Of a stretch of DNA of 64,000 nucleotides, positions 8,604 through 17,165 are shown piece by piece. The DNA comes from Bradyrhizobium sp. ISRA464 (lineage in GTDB: Bacteria; Pseudomonadota; Alphaproteobacteria; Rhizobiales; Xanthobacteraceae). Within the stretch, counting starts at the first letter, position 1, and the number at the start of each line of letters is the position of its first letter. The position numbers and the translations under genes were made by a program. Where the stretch lies: assembly GCF_029910095.1 (NCBI RefSeq), contig NZ_CP094526.1, forward strand, positions 1,426,001 to 1,490,000. Reading direction: 5' to 3'. The notes under the pieces were generated by a model that did not search any database, was not told the origin of the DNA, and saw nothing but the letters and a program-made list of their open reading frames with translations.

Positions 8604-9117
8604 CGTTCAGATCACCTCCGCATCCTGCTAGACGGCTCAAGGGAACGGCATCCCGGTGATCTGCGGAATTCGCTACCGGGATGCGTGCCCATAGTGCGCG
8701 CTGCCGACATCGTGACCCTTGGATACACTCGCTGATGCATCTGCCACACTTCGATCCGGCTCCTGCTTGAGTGAAAGGTACTGAAGCATATCGGACAGTG
8801 CCAGAACGCGGACCAGGCGTCCCTGGTCGACCCAGCGAGCGTCAGAATCTTGATGCGGTGCAGGAACATCGCCGTCTCGTATGCAGTGACCGTATTGGCA
8901 AAAACATGCTGCCGGTCGTGCGAGTTCCTATTTTCCACGACGCGTGGCTTGCAACGGCCCCAACTCCTCGGTCCTGCCGCGTGCACCGCTTAAGGTCAGT
9001 ACGATGCGACCAGATGTAGTGGAATGCGCTTGAGCTTGGGCGGCGACGTGTTCCGTTCTATCGACCCGCGGCAGACCCCGACGGGCCGACGCGTCGCGGG
9101 TGCGACCGCCGAGAGCC
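8604..9117. other. Intergenic stretch without recognisable gene
   Basis: Short frames occur on both strands (for example 8612-8986 minus), but they have no family resemblance, no good ribosome-binding site and inconsistent codon use. Nothing further is supported. Confidence 0.4.
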
Positions 9118-9681
9118 TCAAGCGTGATTCAAATCCGCCGAGTCCTCCCAGGCTCGTCGCAGATCGGCGACCGCCTGACGCCAAATCCTGCCCTTACGCC
9201 CACCAAAGCGGCGGGAGTAGGCAGGGTGGAAAGTGACGCGCAGCCGGCAGCTCTCAAATTGGAGCCTTGCCTTGCGCGCCGCCTGGATCGATTGCGACTC
9301 GCCGAACAGGCGGGCCGCTGTGCTGCCAAGGGCAATGATCATGCCTGGCTTGGAACGTCGGATATCGGCTAGCACTGCTGCGCCATAGCAGGCGACTTCC
9401 TCGACCGTCGGGCTGCGATTGCGTGGTTTCCGGTCTTTGGAATACGCAATCGGACGAAACGGAATGGCGTTGGCCAAACGCACTTGCTTGGGGTCGATCC
9501 CAGCCTCCTCCAGCATCTCGCGCAACGCCCGGCCGGCCGGACCGACAAAAGGCTTACCTTGGGCAGATTCCTCGGCGCCGGGTGCCTCGCCAACGAAGTA
9601 TAGGCGTGGCCGCCGGAACAGGCCCTCAGGGGCGACACGCCGGTAATCGAGATGCTTGCTGACGTCGCTTGTCGTGACCAT
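9118..9681 (-). CDS. Uracil-DNA glycosylase superfamily protein (type 4/5/6-like)
   Basis: The 187-residue protein has the UDG superfamily signatures: motif 1 YFVGEAPGAEE, GKPFVGPAGRALREMLEEAG, ANAIPFRP, an internal IIALGSTAARLF and motif 2 VTFHPAYSRR near the C-terminus. These enzymes excise uracil or other damaged bases to start base-excision repair. The four-cysteine iron-sulfur ligand pattern of family 4 enzymes is not evident, so the exact family is open. The start at 9681 is preferred over the further upstream ATG at 9744 because CAGGAACC lies just before it. It is divergent from the ligD genes, forming a small DNA-repair cluster. Confidence 0.8.
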   Translation of the reverse strand: MVTTSDVSKHLDYRRVAPEGLFRRPRLYFVGEAPGAEESAQGKPFVGPAGRALREMLEEAGIDPKQVRLANAIPFRPIAYSKDRKPRNRSPTVEEVACYGAAVLADIRRSKPGMIIALGSTAARLFGESQSIQAARKARLQFESCRLRVTFHPAYSRRFGGRKGRIWRQAVADLRRAWEDSADLNHA

Positions 9682-9801
9682 CGGTTCCTGCGCCAAGCCA
9701 GAAGATAACATGCACAATGCAATGTGTTCCGGCTCTATCAACATGCTGTCGCGCCACCGATTTCCAAGAGCACGTCGGACTTCCGGCCGGCGAATCGCCT
9801 T

Positions 9802-9827
9802 GGAACTGACGATCGCTGACGCGAGTT
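9802..9827 (+). promoter_or_regulatory. Putative EcfG-type promoter of the ligD genes
   Basis: GGAAC (9802-9806), 17 bp, then AGTT (9824-9827). The EcfG general-stress consensus is GGAAC-N16/17-CGTT, so this matches 8 of 9 core bases. It lies about 50 bp before the start of the first ligD gene. Confidence 0.45.
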
Positions 9828-9876
9828 TTCAATCCATCAAGTTAACTGCCGCGACGGGACGGGATCGGAAGAGCAG

Positions 9877-10371
9877 ATGTCACTAACCGCCTATCGCAGG
9901 AAGCGCAATTTTCGGACGACGCCGGAGCCGCACGCCCGTGCACACCGGAGAAGCAAGGAGTTGATTTTCGTGGTCCAGAAGCATCGCGCTTCGCACGTGC
10001 ACCACGACTTTCGCCTCGAGCTGGATCGGGTCCTGAAGAGTTGGGCCGTGCCCAAGGGACCGCCCAGAAGATCGGCCGACAAGCGCCTCGCGGTGCAGGT
10101 TGAGGACCATCCGTATGCATACAAAGACTTCGAGGGCAGGATACCCGAAGGCGAGTACGGCGCGGGACTCGTGGAAAAATGGGATGGCGGAATCTACGCA
10201 GCCGAAGGCGCGCGTAGCGCAGCGGAGAGCGAGCGAGCCGTGCGAGCAGGATTGCGGCGAGGACGCGCGAGTTTCATTCTCAAGGGAGGCAAGCTTCGGG
10301 GGGCGTATTCGCTCGTGCGATTGAAGCGACCCAAGCAATGGCTACTGATCAAGACGCATGCGAAAAAGTGA
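9877..10371 (+). CDS. Stand-alone LigD 3'-phosphoesterase (PE) domain protein
   Basis: The 164-residue protein corresponds to the N-terminal PE domain of bacterial LigD, which trims 3'-phosphates and ribonucleotides at breaks during nonhomologous end joining. Landmarks are FVVQKHRASHVHHDFRLEL with the metal-binding His and Asp cluster, SWAVPKGPP, VEDHPYAYKDFEG, IPEGEYGAG and the closing FILKGGKLRGAYSLVR and WLLIKTHAKK. It ends where the PE domain ends in fused LigD. The ligase gene begins inside its 3' end (14-bp overlap), and a polymerase gene follows. The order PE-ligase-polymerase equals that of fused Pseudomonas-type LigD. No Ku gene is in the window. Confidence 0.9.
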   Translation: MSLTAYRRKRNFRTTPEPHARAHRRSKELIFVVQKHRASHVHHDFRLELDRVLKSWAVPKGPPRRSADKRLAVQVEDHPYAYKDFEGRIPEGEYGAGLVEKWDGGIYAAEGARSAAESERAVRAGLRRGRASFILKGGKLRGAYSLVRLKRPKQWLLIKTHAKK

Positions 10372-11275
10372 CCTCAGACCAATGCTTGCGACCCTCATCG
10401 ACGCGCCCTTCGATGACAAGGATTGGGTGTTCGAGACGAAATGGGACGGCTTTCGGCTCGTCGCCAAGACCGAAAGAAAAAGCGGTGCCCTCTACTCGCG
10501 TAATGGCAACGATGTGACGAGGCGCTATGCCTCGGTCGCCGAAGCGCTCGATGTTATCAAGCGCAATGCGGTGATTGACGGTGAGCTGGTGGCGCTCGAC
10601 GCGGAGGGCCGATCGCGATTTCAGCTATTGCAGAATGCCCTGAAGGGCAAGGCACGTCTTCGCTACTACGTGTTCGACCTGCTCTTTCTCGACGGGCGTG
10701 ACTTGCGCAGCAAGCCATTGCGCGAGCGCAAGGACCGGTTGCGCGCTATCCTTCGCCGGCATCCGCTCGTCCGCTACAGCGTGCACAGAAAGCGGGCTGG
10801 CAGGGCGGCGTTCAACAAGGCGCGACGTGCGGGGGAGGAGGGCATTATCGCCAAGCAGGCCGCAAGTCTCTACCACTCGGGAAAGCGCTCGAGAGAATGG
10901 CTCAAGATAAAAGCCGGCCATGAGCAGGAAGCCATTATCGTGGGCTTCACCAAACCGCACGGGAGCCGCGAGCATTTTGGCTCGCTCGTCCTTGGCGTCT
11001 ACGACAAGGGCAAGCTCGTCTACGTCGGCCATAGCGGCGGCGGATTCTCCAGAGAGATGCTCGCGACGCTGCACGCGCGCATGATGAAATTGAGGACAGA
11101 CAAGAAGCCGTTTACCGACGTTGCACACGAGGACAAGACGACGTGGATCAGGCCGCGGCTCGTATGTCAGGTCAAGTTCACCGAATGGACGCACGAGGGG
11201 GAGATGCGTCATCCGGTGTTTCTTGGCATGCGCACCGACAAGCCCGCGCGGCAAGTCAGGCGAGAGCGAGCATGA
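10358..11275 (+). CDS. ligD: ATP-dependent DNA ligase (LigD ligase domain as separate protein)
   Basis: The 305-residue protein is the LigD ligase domain: motif I ETKWDGFRLVAK with the adenylated Lys near residue 28, YSRNGNDVTRRY, motif III-like RYYVFDLLFLDGRDL, motif IV EEGIIAKQ, motif V SREWLKIKAG and an OB-fold C-terminal part (CQVKFTEWTHEGEMRHPVF). It seals breaks after adenylate transfer. The start ATG lies within the end of the PE gene and its stop overlaps the polymerase gene by ATGA, so translation of all three is probably coupled. A strongly coupled start and correct family length argue against it being a random frameshift of a fused gene. Confidence 0.92.
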   Translation: MRKSDLRPMLATLIDAPFDDKDWVFETKWDGFRLVAKTERKSGALYSRNGNDVTRRYASVAEALDVIKRNAVIDGELVALDAEGRSRFQLLQNALKGKARLRYYVFDLLFLDGRDLRSKPLRERKDRLRAILRRHPLVRYSVHRKRAGRAAFNKARRAGEEGIIAKQAASLYHSGKRSREWLKIKAGHEQEAIIVGFTKPHGSREHFGSLVLGVYDKGKLVYVGHSGGGFSREMLATLHARMMKLRTDKKPFTDVAHEDKTTWIRPRLVCQVKFTEWTHEGEMRHPVFLGMRTDKPARQVRRERA

Positions 11276-12183
11276 CCGTGGAGCTTACACACGTCGGCAA
11301 GGTGTTCTGGCCGAAGGAGCGATACACCAAGGGTGACGTGATCACCTATTATGAAAAGATCGCGCCTTACCTGCTTCCGTATCTTAAGGGCCGCGCCGAA
11401 GCCCTCAATCGCTTCCCTGATGGCATCAAAGGGAAGCACTTTTACCAGAAGGACGTCGATCCCCGGCAATTGCCTCGATTTGTCAAGTCCGTCCCTCTGC
11501 GTGCCAGGAGCGCAGGCAAGACCGTGGACTACGTGGTCTGCAACAACAAGGATACGCGTCTCTATCTTGCGAACCTCGGCTGCATCGAAATAAACCCCTG
11601 GTCGTCGCGCACTGATCGTCCTGACAAACCGGACTTCATGACGCTCGATCTTGATCCGAGCAAGGGCGACGATTTCGACGACGTTATCACGGTTGCCCAG
11701 GCCGCGCACCATCTTCTCGATCGGTTGCGCGTGAAGAATTATTGCAAGACCTCCGGCAAGACCGGAATCCACGTGCTGGTTCCGCTCGGGGGCAAATACA
11801 CTTTCGACCAAGTCCGACAACTCGGGAGGCTGTTGGCGGAGCGCGTCGCCGCCGACGTGCCCGCTTTGGCCACTACGCAGCATCGGATCGGAAAACGCGG
11901 CAGAAAGGTCTATCTCGACTATATGCGCAACATCGGCCAGACCGTTGCCGCACCTTATTCGCTTCGGCCGTCACCGGGCGCGTTGGTGTCGACGCCGCTC
12001 GAATGGCGCGAGGTAAAGAGAGGTCCTCGACCGCAACGATTTACGATCAACACAATCTTCAAGCGACTGAAGGCCAAGGGCGACCTGCTACGGCCGGTCC
12101 TCAGGCAACGTACAGACCTGCGTCGCGCCGTTCGCAGCCTTGAAAGCGAGTTGCGTGACGTGGCCGCCAGCAAGTCGAGGTAA
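11272..12183 (+). CDS. LigD polymerase/primase (PolDom) domain protein
   Basis: The 303-residue product matches the archaeo-eukaryotic-primase-like polymerase domain of LigD, which fills gaps at ends with ribonucleotides. Visible are LTHVGKVFWPKERYTKGDVI at the N-terminus, YVVCNNKDTRLYLANLGCIEI, the catalytic LDLDPSKGDDF (metal-binding Asp pair), KTSGKTGIHVLVPL and IGKRGRKVYLDYMRN. The start ATG at 11272 shares ATGA with the ligase stop. It completes the three LigD functions as three separate proteins. Confidence 0.92.
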   Translation: MTVELTHVGKVFWPKERYTKGDVITYYEKIAPYLLPYLKGRAEALNRFPDGIKGKHFYQKDVDPRQLPRFVKSVPLRARSAGKTVDYVVCNNKDTRLYLANLGCIEINPWSSRTDRPDKPDFMTLDLDPSKGDDFDDVITVAQAAHHLLDRLRVKNYCKTSGKTGIHVLVPLGGKYTFDQVRQLGRLLAERVAADVPALATTQHRIGKRGRKVYLDYMRNIGQTVAAPYSLRPSPGALVSTPLEWREVKRGPRPQRFTINTIFKRLKAKGDLLRPVLRQRTDLRRAVRSLESELRDVAASKSR

Positions 12184-12320
12184 GTGCGAGTACAACGTGC
12201 TTCCCTAGGTCCTTGCTGCTGCTTAACGCGAGTAAGTATCGGCCTCGCGAGACTGTGCCCTCCAAGCAACCGCGACCCGTCGATCTCGTCATTTCAACGC
12301 AAGAGAAATAGGAGCGAGAC

Positions 12321-13754
12321 ATGCCCAAGACAAAGACGCTGGCAGCGACAGCACCTCGTTCATTCCCGACCATCAATCCGGCGACCGGCGAGAACGGCCG
12401 CGTCTATCAGGGTCACACGATTGATCAAGCCATATTGATTGCGGCTGACGTGCATCAGGCGCAAAGCGACTGGCGGCGGACGCCCTTCAGCGTGCGCGCG
12501 GATCTGATGAAGAACGCGGCGCAAGCCATTCGCAAGAACCGGGAACGCTATGCCAGATTGATGACCGATGAAATGGGAAAGACCGTTACCGATGGTGTGG
12601 CCGAATTAGAGAAGTGCGCCTCGACCTGCGAATATTTTGCGCAACACGCCGAGGAGTTTCTAAGACCCATCTCTCAGGATATGAGCGCCGGCCATGCCGG
12701 GCCCAAGCCGCCCCCTCGCGCTTTCGTGACATTCAATCCGCTCGGCGTCATCCTTGCGGTGATGCCCTGGAATTTTCCTTTCTGGCAAGTGATACGATTT
12801 GCGGCCCCGCATCTGATGGCCGGCAATGCCGGTGTTCTCAAACATGCATCCAACGTTCCCGGCTGCGCGCTTGCGGTTGAGGAGATCTTCAGGGAAGCCG
12901 GATTTCCGACCAACGTCTTCAGAACAGTGCTTCTGTCATCCAAGGACCTCAAGCCGCTGATCGAAGATCCGCATATCGCCGCGGTGACGCTGACGGGCAG
13001 CGTCGCCGCTGGCAAGTCGGTGGCTGCGACCGCAGGAGCCGTAATGAAGAAGGGCGTATTCGAGCTCGGCGGATCGGACGGCTATACTGTTCTGGAGGAC
13101 GCCGATCCCGTTGCTGCGGCCAAGATCTGTGCGCGCGGACGGATGGTCAATGGCGGCCAAAGCTGCATTGCGGCCAAGCGGTTCGTCGTGGTCGAGAGTG
13201 CACGGGAAGCGTTCGAGCGCGCGCTGGTCGAAGAGATGCGCGCTTACGTGATGGGAGATCCGTACGATCCGAAGACCAGGCTGGGACCTATGGAAAGCGT
13301 GCACTCGCGGGATAAGATCGCAAGCCAGGTTAGGCAGAGCGTGAGAAATGGTGCCAAAAATCTCCTCGGCGGCGAAGTGCCGAAGCAACCGGGCGCATGG
13401 TATCCGGCCACTGTTCTGTCAAATGTGCTGCCCGGGCAGCCCGCGCATGATGAAGAGGTGTTCGGACCGGTTGCCGCTGTCATTTCCGCCAAGGACGAGG
13501 CGGACGCGATCCGCATCGTCAATGCCAGCCACTTTGGTCTCGGAGCGGCAGTGATTGCAGGTGACACCACCCGAGGAGAGCGGATCGCCGCGGAAGAGCT
13601 GGATGCGGGCGCTGTGTTTGTGAACGAGAGCGTCCGCTCAGACCCACGGTTGGCGTTCGGCGGGGTCAAGGACAGCGGCTACGGACGGGAATTGTCCGAA
13701 TTTGGAATTCGCGAGTTCTGCAACATCAAGTCGGTCTTGATCGAGCCGCTGTAG
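12321..13754 (+). CDS. Succinate-semialdehyde dehydrogenase-type aldehyde dehydrogenase
   Basis: The 477-residue NAD(P)-dependent aldehyde dehydrogenase has PWNFPFWQVIRFAAP (cofactor-binding region), the catalytic Glu in GVFELGGSDGYTV, the catalytic Cys in NGGQSCIAAKRF near residue 280, EEVFGPVAAV and the C-terminal FGGVKDSGYGREL. Sequence features and length fit the short SSADH-like branch (GabD/Sad type), which oxidises succinate semialdehyde in GABA breakdown. No GABA aminotransferase gene is close, so the true substrate is inferred. TAGGAGCG provides a ribosome-binding site 9 bp before the ATG. Confidence 0.88.
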   Translation: MPKTKTLAATAPRSFPTINPATGENGRVYQGHTIDQAILIAADVHQAQSDWRRTPFSVRADLMKNAAQAIRKNRERYARLMTDEMGKTVTDGVAELEKCASTCEYFAQHAEEFLRPISQDMSAGHAGPKPPPRAFVTFNPLGVILAVMPWNFPFWQVIRFAAPHLMAGNAGVLKHASNVPGCALAVEEIFREAGFPTNVFRTVLLSSKDLKPLIEDPHIAAVTLTGSVAAGKSVAATAGAVMKKGVFELGGSDGYTVLEDADPVAAAKICARGRMVNGGQSCIAAKRFVVVESAREAFERALVEEMRAYVMGDPYDPKTRLGPMESVHSRDKIASQVRQSVRNGAKNLLGGEVPKQPGAWYPATVLSNVLPGQPAHDEEVFGPVAAVISAKDEADAIRIVNASHFGLGAAVIAGDTTRGERIAAEELDAGAVFVNESVRSDPRLAFGGVKDSGYGRELSEFGIREFCNIKSVLIEPL

Positions 13755-13786
13755 TTGAGCCGTTCAAACCTTCCGCACGGATGGTT

Positions 13787-13805
13787 GACGTAGGTAGCCT
13801 ACGTC
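13787..13805. repeat. Perfect short hairpin after the aldehyde dehydrogenase gene
   Basis: GACGTAGG, a 3-nt loop, and CCTACGTC form a perfect 8-bp stem 33 bp after the dehydrogenase stop. There is no T-run, so it is not a typical intrinsic terminator; it may be an operator or an RNA-stabilising stem. Confidence 0.45.
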
Positions 13806-14023
13806 GCCCTGTTGGATTTCGCCGTGTGGCGGAGAAGGATGAGCCTCCTGTTTCAGAACTGCATATGTGAGATTGGGCCTTCGATCTCAAAGCTCGAACT
13901 CGTGTTCGTGTGGCAGGAGGACTCGGCCAGGCCGTAACGGCTCTCTCCGAGGTCAGAGGTCGCGCAGCGTAGGAACCTTGGGTTCATGTTGACATTGTCA
14001 CCGTAGCAGCGAAGGAGACCGCG

Positions 14024-14245
14024 ATGGCAACGCTTTTAGTCATGGATCACACCGGCGACACCCGTCATTACTTCGATCCCGAAGACCGTGAGCAATTCGC
14101 CGGGGCGGAGGCGCGCTTCAAGCAACTGATCTCGGATGGCTATACGGCCGCGACGCGGCAGGCAAGCGGGAATACCGTGGTGGCGCGATCGCTGGATCCG
14201 AAGGCGGAAGAGACCTTGTTCTATCCGCGGCTGGTCGGCGGATGA
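14024..14245 (+). CDS. Small hypothetical protein (73 aa)
   Basis: MATLLVMDHTGDTRHYFDPE begins a small acidic cytoplasmic-looking protein with no signal or membrane segment. AAGGAG lies 10 bp before the start. The stop is fused to the next start as ATGA, indicating translational coupling. I do not recognise a named domain; similar short proteins are common near stress genes in this lineage, but that is memory and not proof. Confidence 0.7.
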   Translation: MATLLVMDHTGDTRHYFDPEDREQFAGAEARFKQLISDGYTAATRQASGNTVVARSLDPKAEETLFYPRLVGG

Positions 14246-14682
14246 TGCGGCTTCGTCCGCGTGATGCGTTTATGTCGCTCCGGCGCGCAGCTGGAGGGCT
14301 CTACGCGGCGATGCTCGCGATACGGGAACGGTGGCGCGCGTATGAGCAAATCGAGACGCGTGGGATGGCATTATTGTTCCGCTGGCTCTCGCCGGAGCAG
14401 CGATCCGAGTTCGAGAAATACAAGCGCTTCGACGTCATCGGCTCCGAGTCCGGCAAGCGGTATCGCATTTGCTATGGAACCTCGACCAACGTCTACGAAA
14501 TGGACGACAAGGGCCTTGTCGTGGTGGGTTGGTGCTTCCGACCTGTCGGTTCCCTGGTGGCAGGTGACGTTATGCTTGCGCAGAAGATTGCGCTGGAAAT
14601 TGACGAGCGCGGAACCCTGATGGTTGCCAGACCATTCCCAGGCTCGATGCCGCCGCGGGCAGGCCTGCTACCGACCGGTTAG
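14242..14682 (+). CDS. Hypothetical protein (146 aa)
   Basis: The product has a basic N-terminus and a compact central region, FRWLSPEQRSEFEKYKRF then GSESGKRYRICYGTSTNVYE and GWCFRPVGSLVAGDVMLAQKIALE, which looks folded and conserved. No membrane segment or catalytic motif is clear. It overlaps the 73-aa gene by ATGA and so belongs to its operon; a downstream ATG at 14272 could also serve as start. Function unknown. An EcfG-like promoter for the next gene starts 19 bp after its stop. Confidence 0.65.
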   Translation: MMRLRPRDAFMSLRRAAGGLYAAMLAIRERWRAYEQIETRGMALLFRWLSPEQRSEFEKYKRFDVIGSESGKRYRICYGTSTNVYEMDDKGLVVVGWCFRPVGSLVAGDVMLAQKIALEIDERGTLMVARPFPGSMPPRAGLLPTG

Positions 14683-14701
14683 TTCAGCGCCGGCATCGCC
14701 G

Positions 14702-14726
14702 GGAACGCATCTTTCCCACGCGCGTT
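14702..14726 (+). promoter_or_regulatory. EcfG-type (general stress sigma factor) promoter of mscS-like gene
   Basis: GGAAC at 14702-14706, exactly 16 bp, and CGTT at 14723-14726 match the alphaproteobacterial EcfG consensus in every core base. It lies 75 bp before the mechanosensitive channel start, so osmotic and general stress would induce the channel. Confidence 0.7.
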
Positions 14727-14800
14727 TCGCCCTGCGGGTGGCGGGGCGCGGCGTCGGGTTGGATCTGCCCGGCGGCGTTTGCCCTCATGACGGGAGTCCG

Positions 14801-15604
14801 ATGGCTCTCAACTTTGAAACGCTCAAGGCGACGCTTGTCCTTTATGGGGTGAACGCGGTCTGTGCGATCGTGCTCATGATCGTCGGCTGGTATGCCTCGG
14901 GCTTGGCGCAACAATTCGTGTCGCGTACGCTCACTGCGACGCAGCATGTCGACGCGCTGGTGACCGTCTTTTTGTCGAGCCTCGCGCGCTACGCGGTTCT
15001 CGCCGTGGTCGGCATCGCGGTCTTGCAGTTGTTTGGCATTCAGACGGCAAGCCTGGTTGCCGTATTGGGCGCCACCTCGCTCGCGATCGGTCTCGCCTTG
15101 CAGGGGACGCTGTCAAACCTCGCAGCGGGGGTCATGCTCCTGCTGTTCCGGCCGTTTCAGATCGGAGACGACCTCGAGGTCGCGGGAAAGGCCGGCAAAG
15201 TGCGCGCATTGTCGCTCTTCATGACCGAGCTTGTCGCACCTGACAATACGCAGGTGTTGTTGCCAAATGGCTCGGTGTGGGGCAGCGCGATCGTCAACCA
15301 CAGCACCTATCCGGGCACCGGTGAGGTCAAGGTGTCCTTCCCGGTGAGAGCAGGGGATTCGATCGAGCGGATCACCGAGCAAATCCTGCAGCGGTTGCGC
15401 GGGGACACGCGGATACAGGCGCAGCCGGCGGCGGAAGTCCACGTGTCGAAGGTGTTGAACATCTCCGACGCGGCGGGCCCTTTCGTCGAACTGACGGTCC
15501 GCGCAAAAGTCAAACCGGCCGACACCGACGCGGTCAAACAGCGCCTGCTGGATGAGATCAGTTCCCTGCTTCGTGACGATGTCGGTCGTCCAGCGGCTGC
15601 CTGA
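14801..15604 (+). CDS. Small-conductance mechanosensitive channel (MscS family)
   Basis: The 267-residue inner-membrane protein has three N-terminal membrane helices; the third is the pore helix (SLVAVLGATSLAIGLALQGTL), followed by SNLAAGVMLLLFRPFQIGDDLEV, the hallmark of the MscS beta domain, and the cytoplasmic alpha/beta domain (VRAGDSIERI). It opens upon membrane tension to release solutes during hypo-osmotic shock. Size is close to E. coli MscS (286). Start 14801 follows CGGGAG; the open frame further upstream lacks membrane character. The EcfG promoter fits a stress role. Confidence 0.92.
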   Translation: MALNFETLKATLVLYGVNAVCAIVLMIVGWYASGLAQQFVSRTLTATQHVDALVTVFLSSLARYAVLAVVGIAVLQLFGIQTASLVAVLGATSLAIGLALQGTLSNLAAGVMLLLFRPFQIGDDLEVAGKAGKVRALSLFMTELVAPDNTQVLLPNGSVWGSAIVNHSTYPGTGEVKVSFPVRAGDSIERITEQILQRLRGDTRIQAQPAAEVHVSKVLNISDAAGPFVELTVRAKVKPADTDAVKQRLLDEISSLLRDDVGRPAAA

Positions 15605-15644
15605 ACTGTCGAGTGGAGCCAATAGGAACCAAGCAAATTGCGCG

Positions 15645-15691
15645 GGCTTAAGCCACATGATTCAGAGCAGGCTTAAGCCAAATGACTCAGA
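15645..15691. repeat. Two 22-bp imperfect direct repeats with GGCTTAAGCC palindromes
   Basis: Unit 1 (15645-15666) and unit 2 (15670-15691) each begin with the palindrome GGCTTAAGCC and continue CATGATTCAGA or AATGACTCAGA, differing at two positions with a 25-bp period. They lie in the 288-bp spacer ahead of the PfpI gene and could be tandem operator sites. Confidence 0.6.
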
Positions 15692-15892
15692 TAAGCGTGC
15701 TCGACTAATCGACCAAACGCAAGCGTTCGACCGCGCTTGCCGGGCTTGAGACGCTCCCGGAGGGCGGAAGCCTGCCGCGGCGAGGCAAGCCAAATAGCCG
15801 CGATGCGCGCCGCTGAATCTCCGGCACGCGCTGCTAGCGCAGCCGGTGGGCCGGCGACCGCACCGCTCACGCATGCGCCAACGGAGAAGCTC

Positions 15893-16453
15893 ATGGACCT
15901 GAACGGCAAGAAAATCGCGATCCTCGCAACGCACGGTTTCGAGCAGTCGGAGCTTGAAGTGCCGCGTGATCGTCTGAAGAAGGCCGGCGCAGCGGTCGAG
16001 GTCGTCTCGCTCGCTTCGGGCGAGATCAAGGGATGGGAAAAGAAGGATTGGGGGCGTCCGGTCAAGGTCGACAAGACGCTGGATCAAGCCGCGGCCGCCG
16101 ATTACGACGCGGTGGTCCTCCCGGGCGGACAGATCAATCCGGACTTGCTGCGCGTCGAAGCCAAGGCTCTGAAGTTCATCAAGGATATTTTCGACGCCAA
16201 GAAGACCGTCGCGGCGGTCTGCCATGGACCATGGCTGTTGATCGAGACCGGAATCGCCAAGGGCCGCAAGATGACGTCGTACAAGTCGATCAAGACCGAC
16301 GTGGAGAATGCCGGTGCGAGGTGGCAGAACGCCGAGGTCGTTGTCGATCAGGGCGTGGTCACCTCGCGGAATCCCGGCGATCTCGAGGCCTTCAGCGCCA
16401 AGATTATCGAGGAGGTCAAGCAAGGACGCCACACCCAACGCCGCGCGGCATGA
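15893..16453 (+). CDS. DJ-1/PfpI family protein (type 1 glutamine amidotransferase-like)
   Basis: The 186-residue protein shows the PfpI/YhbO pattern: KIAILATHGFEQSELEVPRD at the N-terminus, DAVVLPGG, and the nucleophile elbow AAVCHGPWLLIE with the reactive Cys. Members act as stress-linked proteases, deglycases or chaperones; activity cannot be fixed from sequence. GGAGAAGCTC precedes the ATG; the open frame upstream is Ala-rich and not conserved-looking. It opens a run of five small genes in the same direction. Confidence 0.88.
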   Translation: MDLNGKKIAILATHGFEQSELEVPRDRLKKAGAAVEVVSLASGEIKGWEKKDWGRPVKVDKTLDQAAAADYDAVVLPGGQINPDLLRVEAKALKFIKDIFDAKKTVAAVCHGPWLLIETGIAKGRKMTSYKSIKTDVENAGARWQNAEVVVDQGVVTSRNPGDLEAFSAKIIEEVKQGRHTQRRAA

Positions 16454-16583
16454 GGGATCGTCATGCCGCCATTCTCGGACGAGATGAATCGCTGAATGTG
16501 TCGCAATGTGCAGAGCCTGTGCGGAGGTCTGCCGGAAGATGGCCAGCTGACCCTTGCTGCGCACGATCGATTTGGAGAACATC

Positions 16584-16928
16584 ATGCACGACAGCACTAT
16601 CAAGAAAGTCTCCCAGGCCACGGCCCCCAAAGGCGCGATGGGACAGACTTATCTCGTATCCGGCAAGCGTGTCTCGATGCGGTTCTGGGACAACGAGCAG
16701 CCGCAGCAAGGTAGTCCCGAGCAGCGGGACTACGAAACCGTCGGATACGTCATCGCGGGTTTGGCAGAGCTCACGCTCGAGGGACAGACCATTCGGCTAC
16801 AGAAGGGGGATTCCTGGCTGGTACCCGCCAGGTCTGAGCACAGCTATCGCATCCTGGAACCTTTCACCGCGGTCGAGGCGACGGCGCCGCCGGCGCAAGT
16901 CCACGGTCGGGACGAGCCCCAGTCGTAG
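16584..16928 (+). CDS. Cupin-domain protein
   Basis: The 114-residue protein is a single small beta-barrel cupin: RDYETVGYVIAGLAELTLEG and KGDSWLVPARSEHSYRILE form the two cupin motifs, with Glu, Tyr and His at ligand positions but fewer histidines than metal-binding cupins. TTGGAGAAC precedes the ATG. It may bind a small molecule or metal; function unknown. Next gene begins 10 bp after its stop. Confidence 0.75.
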   Translation: MHDSTIKKVSQATAPKGAMGQTYLVSGKRVSMRFWDNEQPQQGSPEQRDYETVGYVIAGLAELTLEGQTIRLQKGDSWLVPARSEHSYRILEPFTAVEATAPPAQVHGRDEPQS

Positions 16929-16938
16929 GAGACCCAGG

Positions 16939-17109
16939 ATGCTCGAAGAGAAACTAAGGGAGGCGATCATCGGCGAACTGATGCGTCAGGCGGCGGATCG
17001 GCCGTATGTTCTCCGCGTGCAGAACTCCCGAGAACTCTCCGTGGTGGGCGCGATCGATCTGGACGCGCTCGTGATGGTGATTGCAGGCGCGGTCGCGGGT
17101 GGTCCCTGA
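16939..17109 (+). CDS. Very small hypothetical protein (56 aa)
   Basis: The reading frame starts MLEEKLREAIIGELMRQA, an amphipathic helix, and ends ALVMVIAGAVAGGP, a hydrophobic tail that might touch the membrane. A good TAGGAG precedes the start and it follows the cupin gene by 10 bp, so it is likely a real operon member. No family recognised. Confidence 0.55.
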   Translation: MLEEKLREAIIGELMRQAADRPYVLRVQNSRELSVVGAIDLDALVMVIAGAVAGGP

Positions 17110-17165
17110 CTCGCTGCGTCAGCAACAGATCGGATTTCGCCGCTTCCGCTCTCGAGGAGATCGCA

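Noticed and set aside
8612..8986. Minus-strand frame of 124 codons between the HIT and UDG genes
   Set aside because: No ribosome-binding site, no recognisable domain and weak codon bias; kept as non-coding.
15662..16630. 322-codon minus-strand frame opposite the PfpI gene
   Set aside because: It is the complement of a gene with a clear nucleophile motif (AVCHGPW) and a good ribosome-binding site; no domain on the minus strand.
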